Position numbers and translations under genes: made by a program. A model generated the notes under the pieces. It saw only the letters and a list, made by a program, of their open reading frames with translations, made no database searches and had not been told where the DNA came from. This document shows positions 34,379-43,381 of a stretch of 64,000 nt of DNA, piece by piece. The stretch's first letter is position 1, and each line of letters opens with the position of its first letter. This DNA is from Tindallia californiensis (GTDB lineage Bacteria; Bacillota; Clostridia; Peptostreptococcales; Tindalliaceae): assembly GCF_900107405.1 (NCBI RefSeq), contig NZ_FNPV01000001.1, positions 62,001 to 126,000 of the forward strand, written 5' to 3'.

Positions 34379-36010
34379 ATGGAGATTCAATTTCTTGGTG
34401 CAGCAAAAGTAGTAACTGGATCAAATATTCTGATAAAAACAAAAGCATGCAATTTACTTTTAGATTGTGGATTGTATCAAGGGAGTAATGAACTTGAAGA
34501 ATTAAACCATCAAGACTTTCCTTACGATCCTTCTTCGATTGATTATCTCTTTCTTACTCATTCACATGTCGATCATTCTGCCCGTATACCAAAACTTGTC
34601 AAGGAAGGGTTTCGAGGAAAAATTTATGCAACTCAGGCTACTACTGATCTTTCAAAAATAATGTTATTAGATAGTGCTCATATTCAAGAAAGTGATGCTG
34701 AATGGAGTAACCGCAAACGACAACGTGCAGGAGAACCACCTGTCGTTCCGCTCTATAATACACAAGATGCACAGAACAGTCTTCGGTATTTCGAGTCCGT
34801 ATTGTATGGTCAAAAAATAAACGTTAATGACATTATTAGCGTACGCTTTAGAGATGCAGGGCACATTCTTGGTTCATCCATTCTAGAAGTTTGGATTACA
34901 GAAGAGGAAGAAACGGTTAAACTTGTGTATTCCGGAGACATCGGAATGAAAAACAAACCATTAATTTGTGATCCAGAAATAATTGAAGAAGCCGATTATC
35001 TCATTATGGAATCAACCTATGGTAACCGGATCCATGAACATACTGAAGAGCGCATGGAAATGATGATGGATGCAATCAATCGAACTTTAGAGCGAAATGG
35101 TACGGTTATTATTCCTTCTTTCGCCGTCGGAAGGACTCAAGAATTAATTTATGAACTAAATAAATATTATGGCTCCAGCTCAAAAATAAATCCTATTCAT
35201 AAAGTTCCTATTTATATTGATAGTCCAATGGCTGTATCAGCAACAAAGGTTTTCGAAAAAAATGCCCACTTTTTCGATAATGAAACAAAAGAATTAATCT
35301 ATCGCGGTGATAACCCACTGGAATTCAGTAATCTCCATTTCATTAGGAATCACCACGAATCTATCAAACTAAACCATTCAGACCATTCAAAGGTAATTAT
35401 TTCTGCTAGCGGCATGTGTACAGCAGGAAGAGTCAGGCATCACCTAAAACATAATCTCTGGAATGATCGAAATACAGTTATTTTCGTTGGCTACCAAGCC
35501 CAAGGTACACTGGGCCGCCTTCTGAAAGATGGAGCAAAAAGCGTAAGGATTCTTGGAGAAGAAATAGCGGTAAAATCCGAAATAATTAGCATTGATGGCT
35601 TTTCTGGTCATGCTGATCAAAAGGGCCTTATAGAATGGGTAAAAGCATTCGAAAAGAAACCCAAGAAAGTATTTCTAGTTCACGGTGAGCCAGCCGCTAG
35701 CGAAGCACTTGCGGATTTAATAGAACAAGAACTCAGCATCCCTACGGAAATCCCATCCGTTGGATACAACTTTGAAATGGAAGAAGCTGTTCTTAAAGAA
35801 GATTCCAAAGAACTCCTAGAACCAGTTCAACGGAAAGAAAATATTAAAAGCGAGCTTCAAGTAGTGTATTCACAGTTTGAATACTTGGCAAAACAGACCG
35901 ATAAATTTACGGATGATCAGTTGCTGGAAAAAGAATATGATAAGCTAAAGAACAAACTAATTGACCTTCAACGCGAACTTATCAGTTTAGGAATTATTTT
36001 AGGAGACTAG
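34379..36010 (+). CDS. MBL-fold/beta-CASP nuclease-like protein
   Basis: This 543-residue protein combines a metallo-beta-lactamase fold with the beta-CASP cap and C-terminal RMMBL segment, as in CPSF73-like and YsH1-type RNA-processing enzymes. Motif 2 is HSHVDH (61-66), preceded by DCGLYQG. Then come YSGDIGMK, ESTYGNR, the beta-CASP GTVIIPSFAVGRTQELIY and SASGMCTAGRVRHHLKHNL, and a final VHGEPAA. It probably cleaves or processes RNA in the cytoplasm. The last ~70 residues are a charged helical tail. AAAGGTGG precedes the ATG. Its TAG stop overlaps the convergent metH stop. Confidence 0.9.
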   Translation: MEIQFLGAAKVVTGSNILIKTKACNLLLDCGLYQGSNELEELNHQDFPYDPSSIDYLFLTHSHVDHSARIPKLVKEGFRGKIYATQATTDLSKIMLLDSAHIQESDAEWSNRKRQRAGEPPVVPLYNTQDAQNSLRYFESVLYGQKINVNDIISVRFRDAGHILGSSILEVWITEEEETVKLVYSGDIGMKNKPLICDPEIIEEADYLIMESTYGNRIHEHTEERMEMMMDAINRTLERNGTVIIPSFAVGRTQELIYELNKYYGSSSKINPIHKVPIYIDSPMAVSATKVFEKNAHFFDNETKELIYRGDNPLEFSNLHFIRNHHESIKLNHSDHSKVIISASGMCTAGRVRHHLKHNLWNDRNTVIFVGYQAQGTLGRLLKDGAKSVRILGEEIAVKSEIISIDGFSGHADQKGLIEWVKAFEKKPKKVFLVHGEPAASEALADLIEQELSIPTEIPSVGYNFEMEEAVLKEDSKELLEPVQRKENIKSELQVVYSQFEYLAKQTDKFTDDQLLEKEYDKLKNKLIDLQRELISLGIILGD

Positions 36011-38418
36011 CTCTTTAGCATCTGCTTTGCTTTTTTGACAGCCTGAACCGCATCTATCGCATACTGAGCACCAATACTTTTTGCATAATCTTCCGTAAGT
36101 ACGGCTCCCCCCACTAGTAGTGATATATTCATCCCCTGACTCTTAACTTTCTCAGCGACCACTGCCATCTGTTGCATGGTGGTGGTCATCAAAGCGCTCA
36201 AACCGATAATATCTGCTTGCTCTTCTAATGCCGTCTTCACTATCAAATCTGCGTCAACATCCTTACCAAGATCTATCACACGAAACCCATGATTCTCCAA
36301 CATTACCGAAACAATATTTTTACCAATATCATGGATATCGCCTTGAACTGTAGCCATAACAACTGTTCCTATTTGTTGCGATTCGTTTTGAGGCAACTTT
36401 TCTTTAAGAAGAACAAAGGATTTTTGTGCAGCTTCTGCTGACATTAGTAACTGAGGTAGAAAAAATTCACCTTCCTCATATTTTGCTCCCACCTCTTCTA
36501 ATGCGGGAGTGATCAATTCATTAATAATATCTAAACCACTTTTTCCTTTTTTCAAAAAAACATCTATGATACTCTCTATTTCGTCCGTTTCGCCATTGAT
36601 GATCTTTTCTTTTAGATCAACAGAAAGATTCTCTCTCTTTGCTTTTTCATCTGTTATTTCTTGATGATTTTTTACCCCTTCATTGCCTAATAAGGTATTC
36701 TCTTCAAGATAACGCTTAGCATTGTGATCTTTCCCTGTCAGCACATCCGACCCAGATATCATTAGCCGAAACAAAGGCTCCCTTGGATTGATAATAGGCA
36801 TATCTAGTCCTGCACCTAATGACATTGCCAGAAAACTAGCTGTCAGTCCCGATCTTTTAGGCAAGCCATGTGATATATTACTAACACCAAGCACGGTTCT
36901 AACACCTAGTCGTTCTTTTATTAGCTGCACAGCTTTTATGGATTCCATTACAAGTCTTTGCTGTGCACCAGCTGTAAGCGTTAGCGGATCAACATAAATA
37001 TCCCTGATGTTCATTCCATTTTGAATGGCATAGTTTACCATTATTTCGGCAATTTTAAATCTTTCTTCTGCCGATTCAGGAATTCCTTTACTGTCCAACG
37101 TTAAGCATAGAAGCGACGCACCATATTTTTTTGCCAGTTTTACCATCTGTTCCAATGTTTCTGGTTTAGCTGTTGTTGAGTTTAACAATGGTTTTCCTTG
37201 TACCGCTCTAAGCCCAGCTTCTATTACTTTTGGATCACTGCTATCAATTGAAATCGGGGCTCGGACCACCTTTTGAACAGCTTGAATTGCTAAAGGCATC
37301 ATCACTTCTTGATCTACCCCCGAAGCTCCTGTATTAATATCAATGATTGAAGCACCAGCTTCTATTTGGGCCTTTGCTTCTTCTACGGCCAACTTCGGGT
37401 TAAGTGTTCTAAATGCCTCCGCAAGATTTTTTCTTGAAGTTGGGTTAATATTTTCCCCTATCATTGGTGTTTGGTATCCGCACCCTACATACACTGTCTG
37501 ATCTTTTCCAGCAAGTTTTGAAAACAAAATAGGTTTCGGCTGATTGGAGCGAAGCATTTTTAGCTCTTTCGAAAAAACTTTAATGTGTTCAGGCGTTGTT
37601 CCACAACAACCTCCTAAAACACTTGCTCCAGTACTTACTAAAGAGGAAACATAAGCCCCCATGCGATCAGGCGTCATATCATAAATAGTATTGCTTCCTT
37701 CCAATCGAGGTAGACCTGCATTTGCTTGTGCCATTAAAGGAACATCAGACACCTGCCGCATTCTTTTAATGATGGATATCATTAAGTCAGGACCTACGCC
37801 ACAATTTGCTCCGACTACATCTACCTCCATAGCTTCCAAGACAGTTACTACCGTTTCAGGATCCGCACCAGCTAAGGTTCTTTCCTGAATATCAAAAGTC
37901 ATTGTGCAGATAACTGGCAAATCAGCCGCCATCTTAGCTCCAATAACAGCTGCTTTCGCCTCTTGTAAATCGGCCATTGTTTCTATAAGAAATAAATCAC
38001 ACCCTCCTTCCACAAGTGCTTTTGCCTGCTCGTTAAAGGTCAATACCGCCTCTTCAAAGGTTAGGCTTCCCATTGGTTCCATTAGTTTTCCTGTAGGTCC
38101 AATGTTACCAGCTACTAGCACCTTATCTCCAGCTACTTTTCTAGCAATTGAAGCAGCCTTTACATTAAAGGCTACCACCTGATCGCCAAGCCCATATGAA
38201 TCTAATTTTAATCTGGTGCCGCCAAAGGAATTAGTCTGAATCATGTGGCTTCCGGCTTTCACGTACTGTTGATGAATGTTCTCAACCAGCTTTTCGTTTG
38301 TCATATTTATCGCTTCAGGACATGTAGCTTCTTTCATCCCTTCACTTAACATCGTCCCCATGGCACCATCACCCAACATAATGCTTTGTTTTAATCTATC
38401 TGTTAAACAAATACTCAT
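36007..38418 (-). CDS. metH: Cobalamin-dependent methionine synthase MetH lacking the reactivation domain
   Basis: This 803-residue enzyme transfers methyl from methyltetrahydrofolate through cobalamin to homocysteine. The modules run in order: homocysteine/zinc domain (1-290) with zinc ligands C206, C271 and C272 (GANCG, GGCCGTTPEH); pterin-binding domain (about 310-575, GENINPTSRK, INTGASGVDQE); cap (about 600-680); and cobalamin-binding Rossmann domain (680-803) with GDIHDIGK and axial H696. The polypeptide ends there, whereas E. coli MetH continues with a ~330-residue SAM reactivation domain. Short forms are common in anaerobes. It depends on the corrinoid genes in this window. Confidence 0.93.
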   Translation of the reverse strand: MSICLTDRLKQSIMLGDGAMGTMLSEGMKEATCPEAINMTNEKLVENIHQQYVKAGSHMIQTNSFGGTRLKLDSYGLGDQVVAFNVKAASIARKVAGDKVLVAGNIGPTGKLMEPMGSLTFEEAVLTFNEQAKALVEGGCDLFLIETMADLQEAKAAVIGAKMAADLPVICTMTFDIQERTLAGADPETVVTVLEAMEVDVVGANCGVGPDLMISIIKRMRQVSDVPLMAQANAGLPRLEGSNTIYDMTPDRMGAYVSSLVSTGASVLGGCCGTTPEHIKVFSKELKMLRSNQPKPILFSKLAGKDQTVYVGCGYQTPMIGENINPTSRKNLAEAFRTLNPKLAVEEAKAQIEAGASIIDINTGASGVDQEVMMPLAIQAVQKVVRAPISIDSSDPKVIEAGLRAVQGKPLLNSTTAKPETLEQMVKLAKKYGASLLCLTLDSKGIPESAEERFKIAEIMVNYAIQNGMNIRDIYVDPLTLTAGAQQRLVMESIKAVQLIKERLGVRTVLGVSNISHGLPKRSGLTASFLAMSLGAGLDMPIINPREPLFRLMISGSDVLTGKDHNAKRYLEENTLLGNEGVKNHQEITDEKAKRENLSVDLKEKIINGETDEIESIIDVFLKKGKSGLDIINELITPALEEVGAKYEEGEFFLPQLLMSAEAAQKSFVLLKEKLPQNESQQIGTVVMATVQGDIHDIGKNIVSVMLENHGFRVIDLGKDVDADLIVKTALEEQADIIGLSALMTTTMQQMAVVAEKVKSQGMNISLLVGGAVLTEDYAKSIGAQYAIDAVQAVKKAKQMLKS

Positions 38419-38501
38419 CCTAGTTCCTCTCCTTTTCTAAGCCTTCATATGATGTTTCTTGTTTCTTAAATTAGCGACTATATCAAGAAAAAACTGATTG
38501 G

Positions 38502-39950
38502 CTATCTACTCTCTCGCCAGAACGAAGGTGTCAACAAAATAAACACTGTAAATAGTTCTAAACGTCCCATCAGCATAAACAATGATAATACCCCTTTTGA
38601 TACGTAGCTAAATTCACTATATGTTTGTGTTGGACCAATAAAACCAAAACCTGGTCCTATATTACCAAGAGTTGCCGCCGAAGCACTGACAGCACTGACT
38701 AAATCTAACCCTTCTATGCTAAGAACAAACATCCCACCTGTTAAAATCAAAATATAGAGTATCGCAAAACTGGTAACACTGGCGATAGTATCCGCTTGTA
38801 ACATTCTTCCTTGTATTTGTATAGGCACCATAGCTCTTGGATGTAGTACCTTTAATATTTGCCTTTTAACCAATTTAAACAAAACAAGAATTCGTATTAC
38901 TTTGATACCACCACCCGTCGAGCCTGCACACCCACCTATAAACATCAAAAAGAAAATAATGCTTTGAGCAAAAGGTGACCACAATTCATAATCAGCGGTA
39001 GTGTACCCGGTCGTAGTCATGATAGAAGCCACCTGAAAAGAAGTATGTCGTAAATTTGCTGTCCAATCTCCGCCTTGTTGAAATTGTATCGATATAAATA
39101 ACGCAAGCATTGCTGTGATCAGCAAAGAGAGATATAGTCTCAATTCCGTATTTTCTACAATATTTCCTATCTTCTTTCGATACAGTTCATAGTATAAAGC
39201 AAAATTCACTCCAGCCGCTATCATAAAAACAGTAATCACCCATTGGACATAGGCACTATCATAGGCGCCAGCACTATCGTTATAAATCGAAAAACCTCCT
39301 GTGCCTACAGTTCCAAATGTATGCGTCAAAGCTTCATATAAATCCAACCCTCCAAACATTAGTAAAATTGTCTGAAGCACCGTCATGCCAAAATAAGCTG
39401 TATAGAGGATGGTGGCTGTTTGATGCATTTTAGGTACTAGCTTATCTGAAATAGGACCTGGGCTTTCCGCTTTAAATATTTGAAAACCACCAACACCTAT
39501 CGCTGGAAGTATAGCGAGCGTTAGTACCAATATACCCATCCCCCCTAACCAATGGGTAAATGAGCGCCAAAACAGAATTCCTTTCGGCAAAGCCTCAATA
39601 TCATCTAAAATAGTTGCTCCTGTTGTTGTAAATCCTGATACAGCTTCAAAAAAAGCGTCCATAAGGTGCGGTATACTCCCCGAAAAATAAAAAGGAAGTG
39701 CTCCAAAAAAAGATATTACTATCCATCCACCTGCTACAATAACAAGAGCTTCTTTTGTTTTGATTTTTCTGGAAGAATGGCTTAAACGCATGCAAGGTAT
39801 TCCTACTAACAAGGTAAGACCCACCGTCAATAAAAAAGAACTTACAGCCGCCTCTTTATAAAGAAAACTGACCATAATTGCCGGAAGTAACATAATCCCC
39901 TTAAAAACCAGCAGACTACCGAGAACTCTTATGATAACTCCATAATTCAT
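38502..39950 (-). CDS. trkH: TrkH-family potassium uptake membrane subunit
   Basis: This 482-residue channel-like subunit has about ten hydrophobic helices and the four degenerate selectivity-filter loops of the TrkH/KtrB family (FTTTGATIL, TFGTVGTGGFS, STGGGIKVIR with GGCAGSTGGG, and TLGNIGPGFG). It conducts K+ in partnership with the TrkA regulatory ring. The start lies inside the 3' end of trkA (35-base overlap) with GAGG 8 bases upstream, so the two are coupled. Confidence 0.93.
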   Translation of the reverse strand: MNYGVIIRVLGSLLVFKGIMLLPAIMVSFLYKEAAVSSFLLTVGLTLLVGIPCMRLSHSSRKIKTKEALVIVAGGWIVISFFGALPFYFSGSIPHLMDAFFEAVSGFTTTGATILDDIEALPKGILFWRSFTHWLGGMGILVLTLAILPAIGVGGFQIFKAESPGPISDKLVPKMHQTATILYTAYFGMTVLQTILLMFGGLDLYEALTHTFGTVGTGGFSIYNDSAGAYDSAYVQWVITVFMIAAGVNFALYYELYRKKIGNIVENTELRLYLSLLITAMLALFISIQFQQGGDWTANLRHTSFQVASIMTTTGYTTADYELWSPFAQSIIFFLMFIGGCAGSTGGGIKVIRILVLFKLVKRQILKVLHPRAMVPIQIQGRMLQADTIASVTSFAILYILILTGGMFVLSIEGLDLVSAVSASAATLGNIGPGFGFIGPTQTYSEFSYVSKGVLSLFMLMGRLELFTVFILLTPSFWRESR

Positions 39951-41307
39951 TTAGCAAACCTCTCTTCGATGGATAAAAATATTTTTCAAAATCAGTTTCA
40001 TCGTCTTTGACGGCAAAAATAACCACTCGATCGCCAGCTGTTATCATCGTTTCTCCGTCCGGTATAATCACTTTGTTTTTTCGTAGTACAGATCCAATGA
40101 TTAAACCTTGCGGAAGTTCTAAGTCTTTTAATTTTTTCTCTGTTACATAGGCATTTTTTCGAACAATAAGTTCTGTTACTTCTGCTTTCCCGCCAAATAA
40201 CAAGGAAAAAGACAGTACTTTTCCACCTTGCACATAACGCAATATTTCACTGGCCGTAATGGTAACAGGATTAACCGCCACGTCTACGCCAAGTTTTTCA
40301 ATAATAGGGATATAGTTTGGGCGACTAACTTTAGCAATAACTTTTTTCGTGTTGTATTGCTTCGCCAATAGGGATAATAATAAATTTTCTTCATCTAATC
40401 CTGTCAATGAAATCAGTGCATCCGCTTCGAAAATCGATTCTTCTTCCAACAAATTAATATCTGTACCGTCACCGTGGATCACTAGTGCATCATTTAATGT
40501 TTCAGCAAGATATTTGCACCGATTTCTCGACTCTTCAATTATTTTTACTTGAACGCCTGTTTTCAAGAGTTTATCTGCCAGATAATACCCAATCCGCCCT
40601 CCTCCAAGAATAACTACTTTTCTCGTCATTTTTTTCTTTGTAGAAATACCACATCTCTGCGTAAACGAGTTAACATCATCTTTTTCTCCAATAACATAAA
40701 GGACGTCCGTTTCCATTATTTTAGTTTCTCCATGTGGAATAATGACATTTCCATTTCTATTTAAAGCAGCAATCAAGACTCTCTCTTCATAATTCAAATC
40801 TTTTACGTATTGACCAGCCATACCGCACAGCTGCTGTACCTTCACATCAGCTAATACAATTTTTCCGTGGGCAAAATCCTCTGTATGAACTGGTAATCCT
40901 TTCATTAAATACCTAATAATTTCTGAGGAAGTCGCTAATTCCGGGTTTACAATATAGTCTATATTCATTTCTTTCTTTATAAACTCTGCCTGCCTTGAAT
41001 ATTCTGGGTTTCGAACTCTTGCTATTGATTTTTTGCACCCCATTCTTTTCGAAAGAAAAGCTATCAGCATGTTCGTTTCGTCATCGTCCGTTACAGCAAT
41101 CACCAAATCTATTTCATGAATTCTCGCCTGTTTAAGACTTTTAACTTCAACTCCGTTTTGTTGAATCGTCAACACATCCAATTGATCACTAGCCTTTTGC
41201 AAAGCTTCTGCTTTTGGATCCATCACAACAATATCATTTTCTTTGTGCGAAAATGCCTCTGCTAATTGAAAACCTAACTTTCCAACACCTATAATAAGTA
41301 TTTTCAT
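39916..41307 (-). CDS. trkA: TrkA potassium channel regulatory protein
   Basis: This 463-residue protein holds two RCK units in tandem, each with a Rossmann NAD(H)-binding half and a TrkA_C half: MKILIIGVGKLGFQLAE (1-17) and VVILGGGRIGYYLADKL (near 232-248), with the second TrkA_C at about 375-450. It gates TrkH in the membrane in response to nucleotides. The tandem form is the TrkA type; the KtrA type has one RCK. Its own promoter is at 41364-41392, divergent from apbE. Confidence 0.93.
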   Translation of the reverse strand: MKILIIGVGKLGFQLAEAFSHKENDIVVMDPKAEALQKASDQLDVLTIQQNGVEVKSLKQARIHEIDLVIAVTDDDETNMLIAFLSKRMGCKKSIARVRNPEYSRQAEFIKKEMNIDYIVNPELATSSEIIRYLMKGLPVHTEDFAHGKIVLADVKVQQLCGMAGQYVKDLNYEERVLIAALNRNGNVIIPHGETKIMETDVLYVIGEKDDVNSFTQRCGISTKKKMTRKVVILGGGRIGYYLADKLLKTGVQVKIIEESRNRCKYLAETLNDALVIHGDGTDINLLEEESIFEADALISLTGLDEENLLLSLLAKQYNTKKVIAKVSRPNYIPIIEKLGVDVAVNPVTITASEILRYVQGGKVLSFSLLFGGKAEVTELIVRKNAYVTEKKLKDLELPQGLIIGSVLRKNKVIIPDGETMITAGDRVVIFAVKDDETDFEKYFYPSKRGLLNELWSYHKSSR

Positions 41308-41363
41308 CTATATCAACTCCAGTAAAAAATTCTCACTCACACCTACTCTTTTGAACTAAAGCC

Positions 41364-41392
41364 ATTCTACCATATGTCTTACAAAACCCCAA
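41364..41392 (-). promoter_or_regulatory. sigma-A-like promoter for trkA-trkH
   Basis: On the minus strand TTGGGG (41387-41392) and TAGAAT (41364-41369) are separated by 17 bases, about 57 bases before trkA. Confidence 0.5.
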
Positions 41393-41410
41393 GGACAAAA
41401 GTTTATCTAA

Positions 41411-41439
41411 TTGACAGTTTTGAACAACTATGCTGTAAT
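41411..41439 (+). promoter_or_regulatory. Near-consensus sigma-A promoter for apbE
   Basis: A perfect TTGACA (41411-41416), a 17-base spacer and TGTAAT (41434-41439) lie 50 bases before the apbE start. The -35 box coincides with an in-frame TTG, so a longer apbE reading frame beginning there is not real. Confidence 0.75.
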
Positions 41440-41488
41440 AGTGTTGCATGTTATTGCCTTGCAATACTCAAAAAGAGAGGAGATATAT

Positions 41489-42535
41489 ATGAAATCTAAT
41501 CGAAAAATGATAACGGCTTTGTTCATGATTGGCTTAACGCTTTTTATCATAACAAAATTCATTAATCAGCCAGAAGGAGAATGGGTAGAAAAAAACGAGT
41601 TTGTTCTTGGTACTTTCAGTCAAATAAGAATTTATGCACCTACCGAGGCCGCTGGAGAGGCAATTATCAGAAAAGCATTTGACAGAGTGCATGAAATTGA
41701 AAAAAGAATGAGCCCACACATCGAAAATAGTCAAGTTTATAAAATCAATCAACTGGCAAACGAATCTTTCTCTGAAGTAACGGAGGATACACTAATGGTT
41801 ATTCAAACAGGAATTGACTATTACGAACTTACAGATGGACTATTTCATATCGGCTTAGGATCACTTATAAATTTATGGGGGATTGGTACGGAAGAACCTT
41901 ATGTCCCAAGACAAAGTGAAGTCGACGAATTATTGGAAGCCCTTGATATCCATGCTATTCTCATCGAAAATTCCAGTGTAATGATACAAAACAAGCATAT
42001 GGCATTGGATCTTGGTGGTATCGCTAAAGGCTATGCTGTAGACGAAAGTGTGCGTATATTAAAAGAAGAAGGTATCCAGAGTGGCTTTATTAACTTCGGA
42101 GGCGATGTGTACGCTTTAGGCAAGAAACCAGACAAAACACCTTGGAATGTAGGTATTCGAGAGCCTATTATAGAATCAGGCGGTCTTTTAGGTAGAGTTC
42201 CTGCAGACAGTCTATCCGTTGTAACTTCCGGTGACTATGAACGTTACTTTATTGAAGATGAAACTATTTTTCATCATATTATTGATCCCAGAACCGGCTT
42301 CCCGTCAGAATCCGACCTAAAAAGCGTCACTATTATCTCAGAAACCTCCATGGACGGGGATGTGTATTCTACAGCCTTATTTATCATGGGCCTAACCCAG
42401 GGCTTATCCTTTGTTGAATCTGTCCAAGGGGTTGAAGCCGTTTTTGTTAATCACGAAAAAGAGATTTACTTAAGTTCAGGATTAAAAGATGGCGGCTTTG
42501 AGTTGATGAATGAAGATTACACACTTATTGACTAG
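41489..42535 (+). CDS. apbE: FAD:protein FMN transferase ApbE
   Basis: This 348-residue membrane-anchored enzyme covalently attaches FMN to Ser/Thr residues of proteins such as the RNF or NQR subunits. A single helix near residues 8-24 anchors it, and the catalytic domain faces outside. Motifs include MSPHIENSQVYKIN, LGGIAKGYAVDE and INFGGDVYALGKKP. No lipobox cysteine is visible. The start is set by GAGAGGAG just upstream of the ATG at 41489 and by the promoter at 41411. The flavinylated client is not in this window. Confidence 0.93.
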   Translation: MKSNRKMITALFMIGLTLFIITKFINQPEGEWVEKNEFVLGTFSQIRIYAPTEAAGEAIIRKAFDRVHEIEKRMSPHIENSQVYKINQLANESFSEVTEDTLMVIQTGIDYYELTDGLFHIGLGSLINLWGIGTEEPYVPRQSEVDELLEALDIHAILIENSSVMIQNKHMALDLGGIAKGYAVDESVRILKEEGIQSGFINFGGDVYALGKKPDKTPWNVGIREPIIESGGLLGRVPADSLSVVTSGDYERYFIEDETIFHHIIDPRTGFPSESDLKSVTIISETSMDGDVYSTALFIMGLTQGLSFVESVQGVEAVFVNHEKEIYLSSGLKDGGFELMNEDYTLID

Positions 42536-42601
42536 TCACCCTTTTATGCTCAAAATTGGATTCACTAAATAAGATAATGTTTTTAGGGAGTAGGGAAAAA
42601 A

Positions 42602-42645
42602 ATAAGGAAAGGATGATTGCCATCTAGCAATCATCCTTTCCTTAT
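42602..42645 (-). terminator. Strong intrinsic terminator of the HAD-IB gene
   Basis: A perfect 19-base inverted repeat (42602-42620 and 42627-42645, 6-base loop) includes the stop codon of the minus-strand gene; read on that strand it is followed by TTTTTTT. It also separates that gene from the convergent apbE. Confidence 0.85.
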
Positions 42646-43370
42646 AACATTTCTACACAAGGATCAAGTTTGTAGATTACATCTTTACGCTCCACAATAA
42701 CCATCGTTTTTGATCTTAAGAGTTCATTTCCTTTGATTTCTGTCAAAAGCTCCTTAGCTGGATTAATAGCTACTGGATTTCCCACCGCTTGAAGCATAGA
42801 TAAATCACCTTTCGTATCTCCATAAGCATAGCTTTTGGCTAAATCTATCTGATATTTATGGATCATATCAGCCATTGCCTTCTTCTTACTTTCCGAATCC
42901 CACATTTGAACAATTTCTCCTGTGAAATTATTTTCATCATCGACCAAGTATTGAGTTGCACGGTAAGCTTCAACTTCATATTTTTCAGCCATTTTTTCCA
43001 CCAAATAATCCGGACTACCGGATATAAAAAATACATGATGACCTTGTTTTTTATGCCAATAAATTCGATCTCTTGTAAATCGGTATACGCGATCACCTTT
43101 AGTATCAATAACCTGCTCTACAATAAAATCGATATAGTTCTTATTCTGACCTTTCATCGACTTTAGGTATATCTCGGCTACTTCAAGCAAGTAATCTTCG
43201 TAATTTCCCATACGTTTGTCCCAATTGCGGAAAGCTTTTTGAGCATGACTATACCAATAGTGAGGGTCTATGATTTCGTAGCGAATTAATCTTTTAAAAT
43301 GTTCCATCATTAAAGAGTCCCGATGAAGCGTCCCATCAATATCAAAAAAAGCGGCAATGTTTTTTTTCAT
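42642..43370 (-). CDS. HAD-superfamily (IB) phosphatase, SerB-like
   Basis: This 242-residue phosphatase-like protein has HAD motif I FFDIDGTL (8-15, nucleophile D10 and D12), motif II SGSP in FFISGSPDYLVEK, and motif III/IV GDTKGDLSML near the end. The cap is a small helical bundle inserted after motif I, as in subfamily IB (phosphoserine phosphatase and relatives). The substrate is unknown. GGGAG lies 8 bases before the ATG; the gene starts 11 bases after the Na/phosphate symporter gene ends and may be its operon partner. Confidence 0.88.
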   Translation of the reverse strand: MKKNIAAFFDIDGTLHRDSLMMEHFKRLIRYEIIDPHYWYSHAQKAFRNWDKRMGNYEDYLLEVAEIYLKSMKGQNKNYIDFIVEQVIDTKGDRVYRFTRDRIYWHKKQGHHVFFISGSPDYLVEKMAEKYEVEAYRATQYLVDDENNFTGEIVQMWDSESKKKAMADMIHKYQIDLAKSYAYGDTKGDLSMLQAVGNPVAINPAKELLTEIKGNELLRSKTMVIVERKDVIYKLDPCVEML

Positions 43371-43381
43371 TTTATTCTCCC

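Noticed and set aside
41411-41488. Longer apbE reading frame beginning at TTG 41411
   Set aside because: The TTG is part of a perfect -35 box, and the ATG at 41489 has a proper ribosome site.
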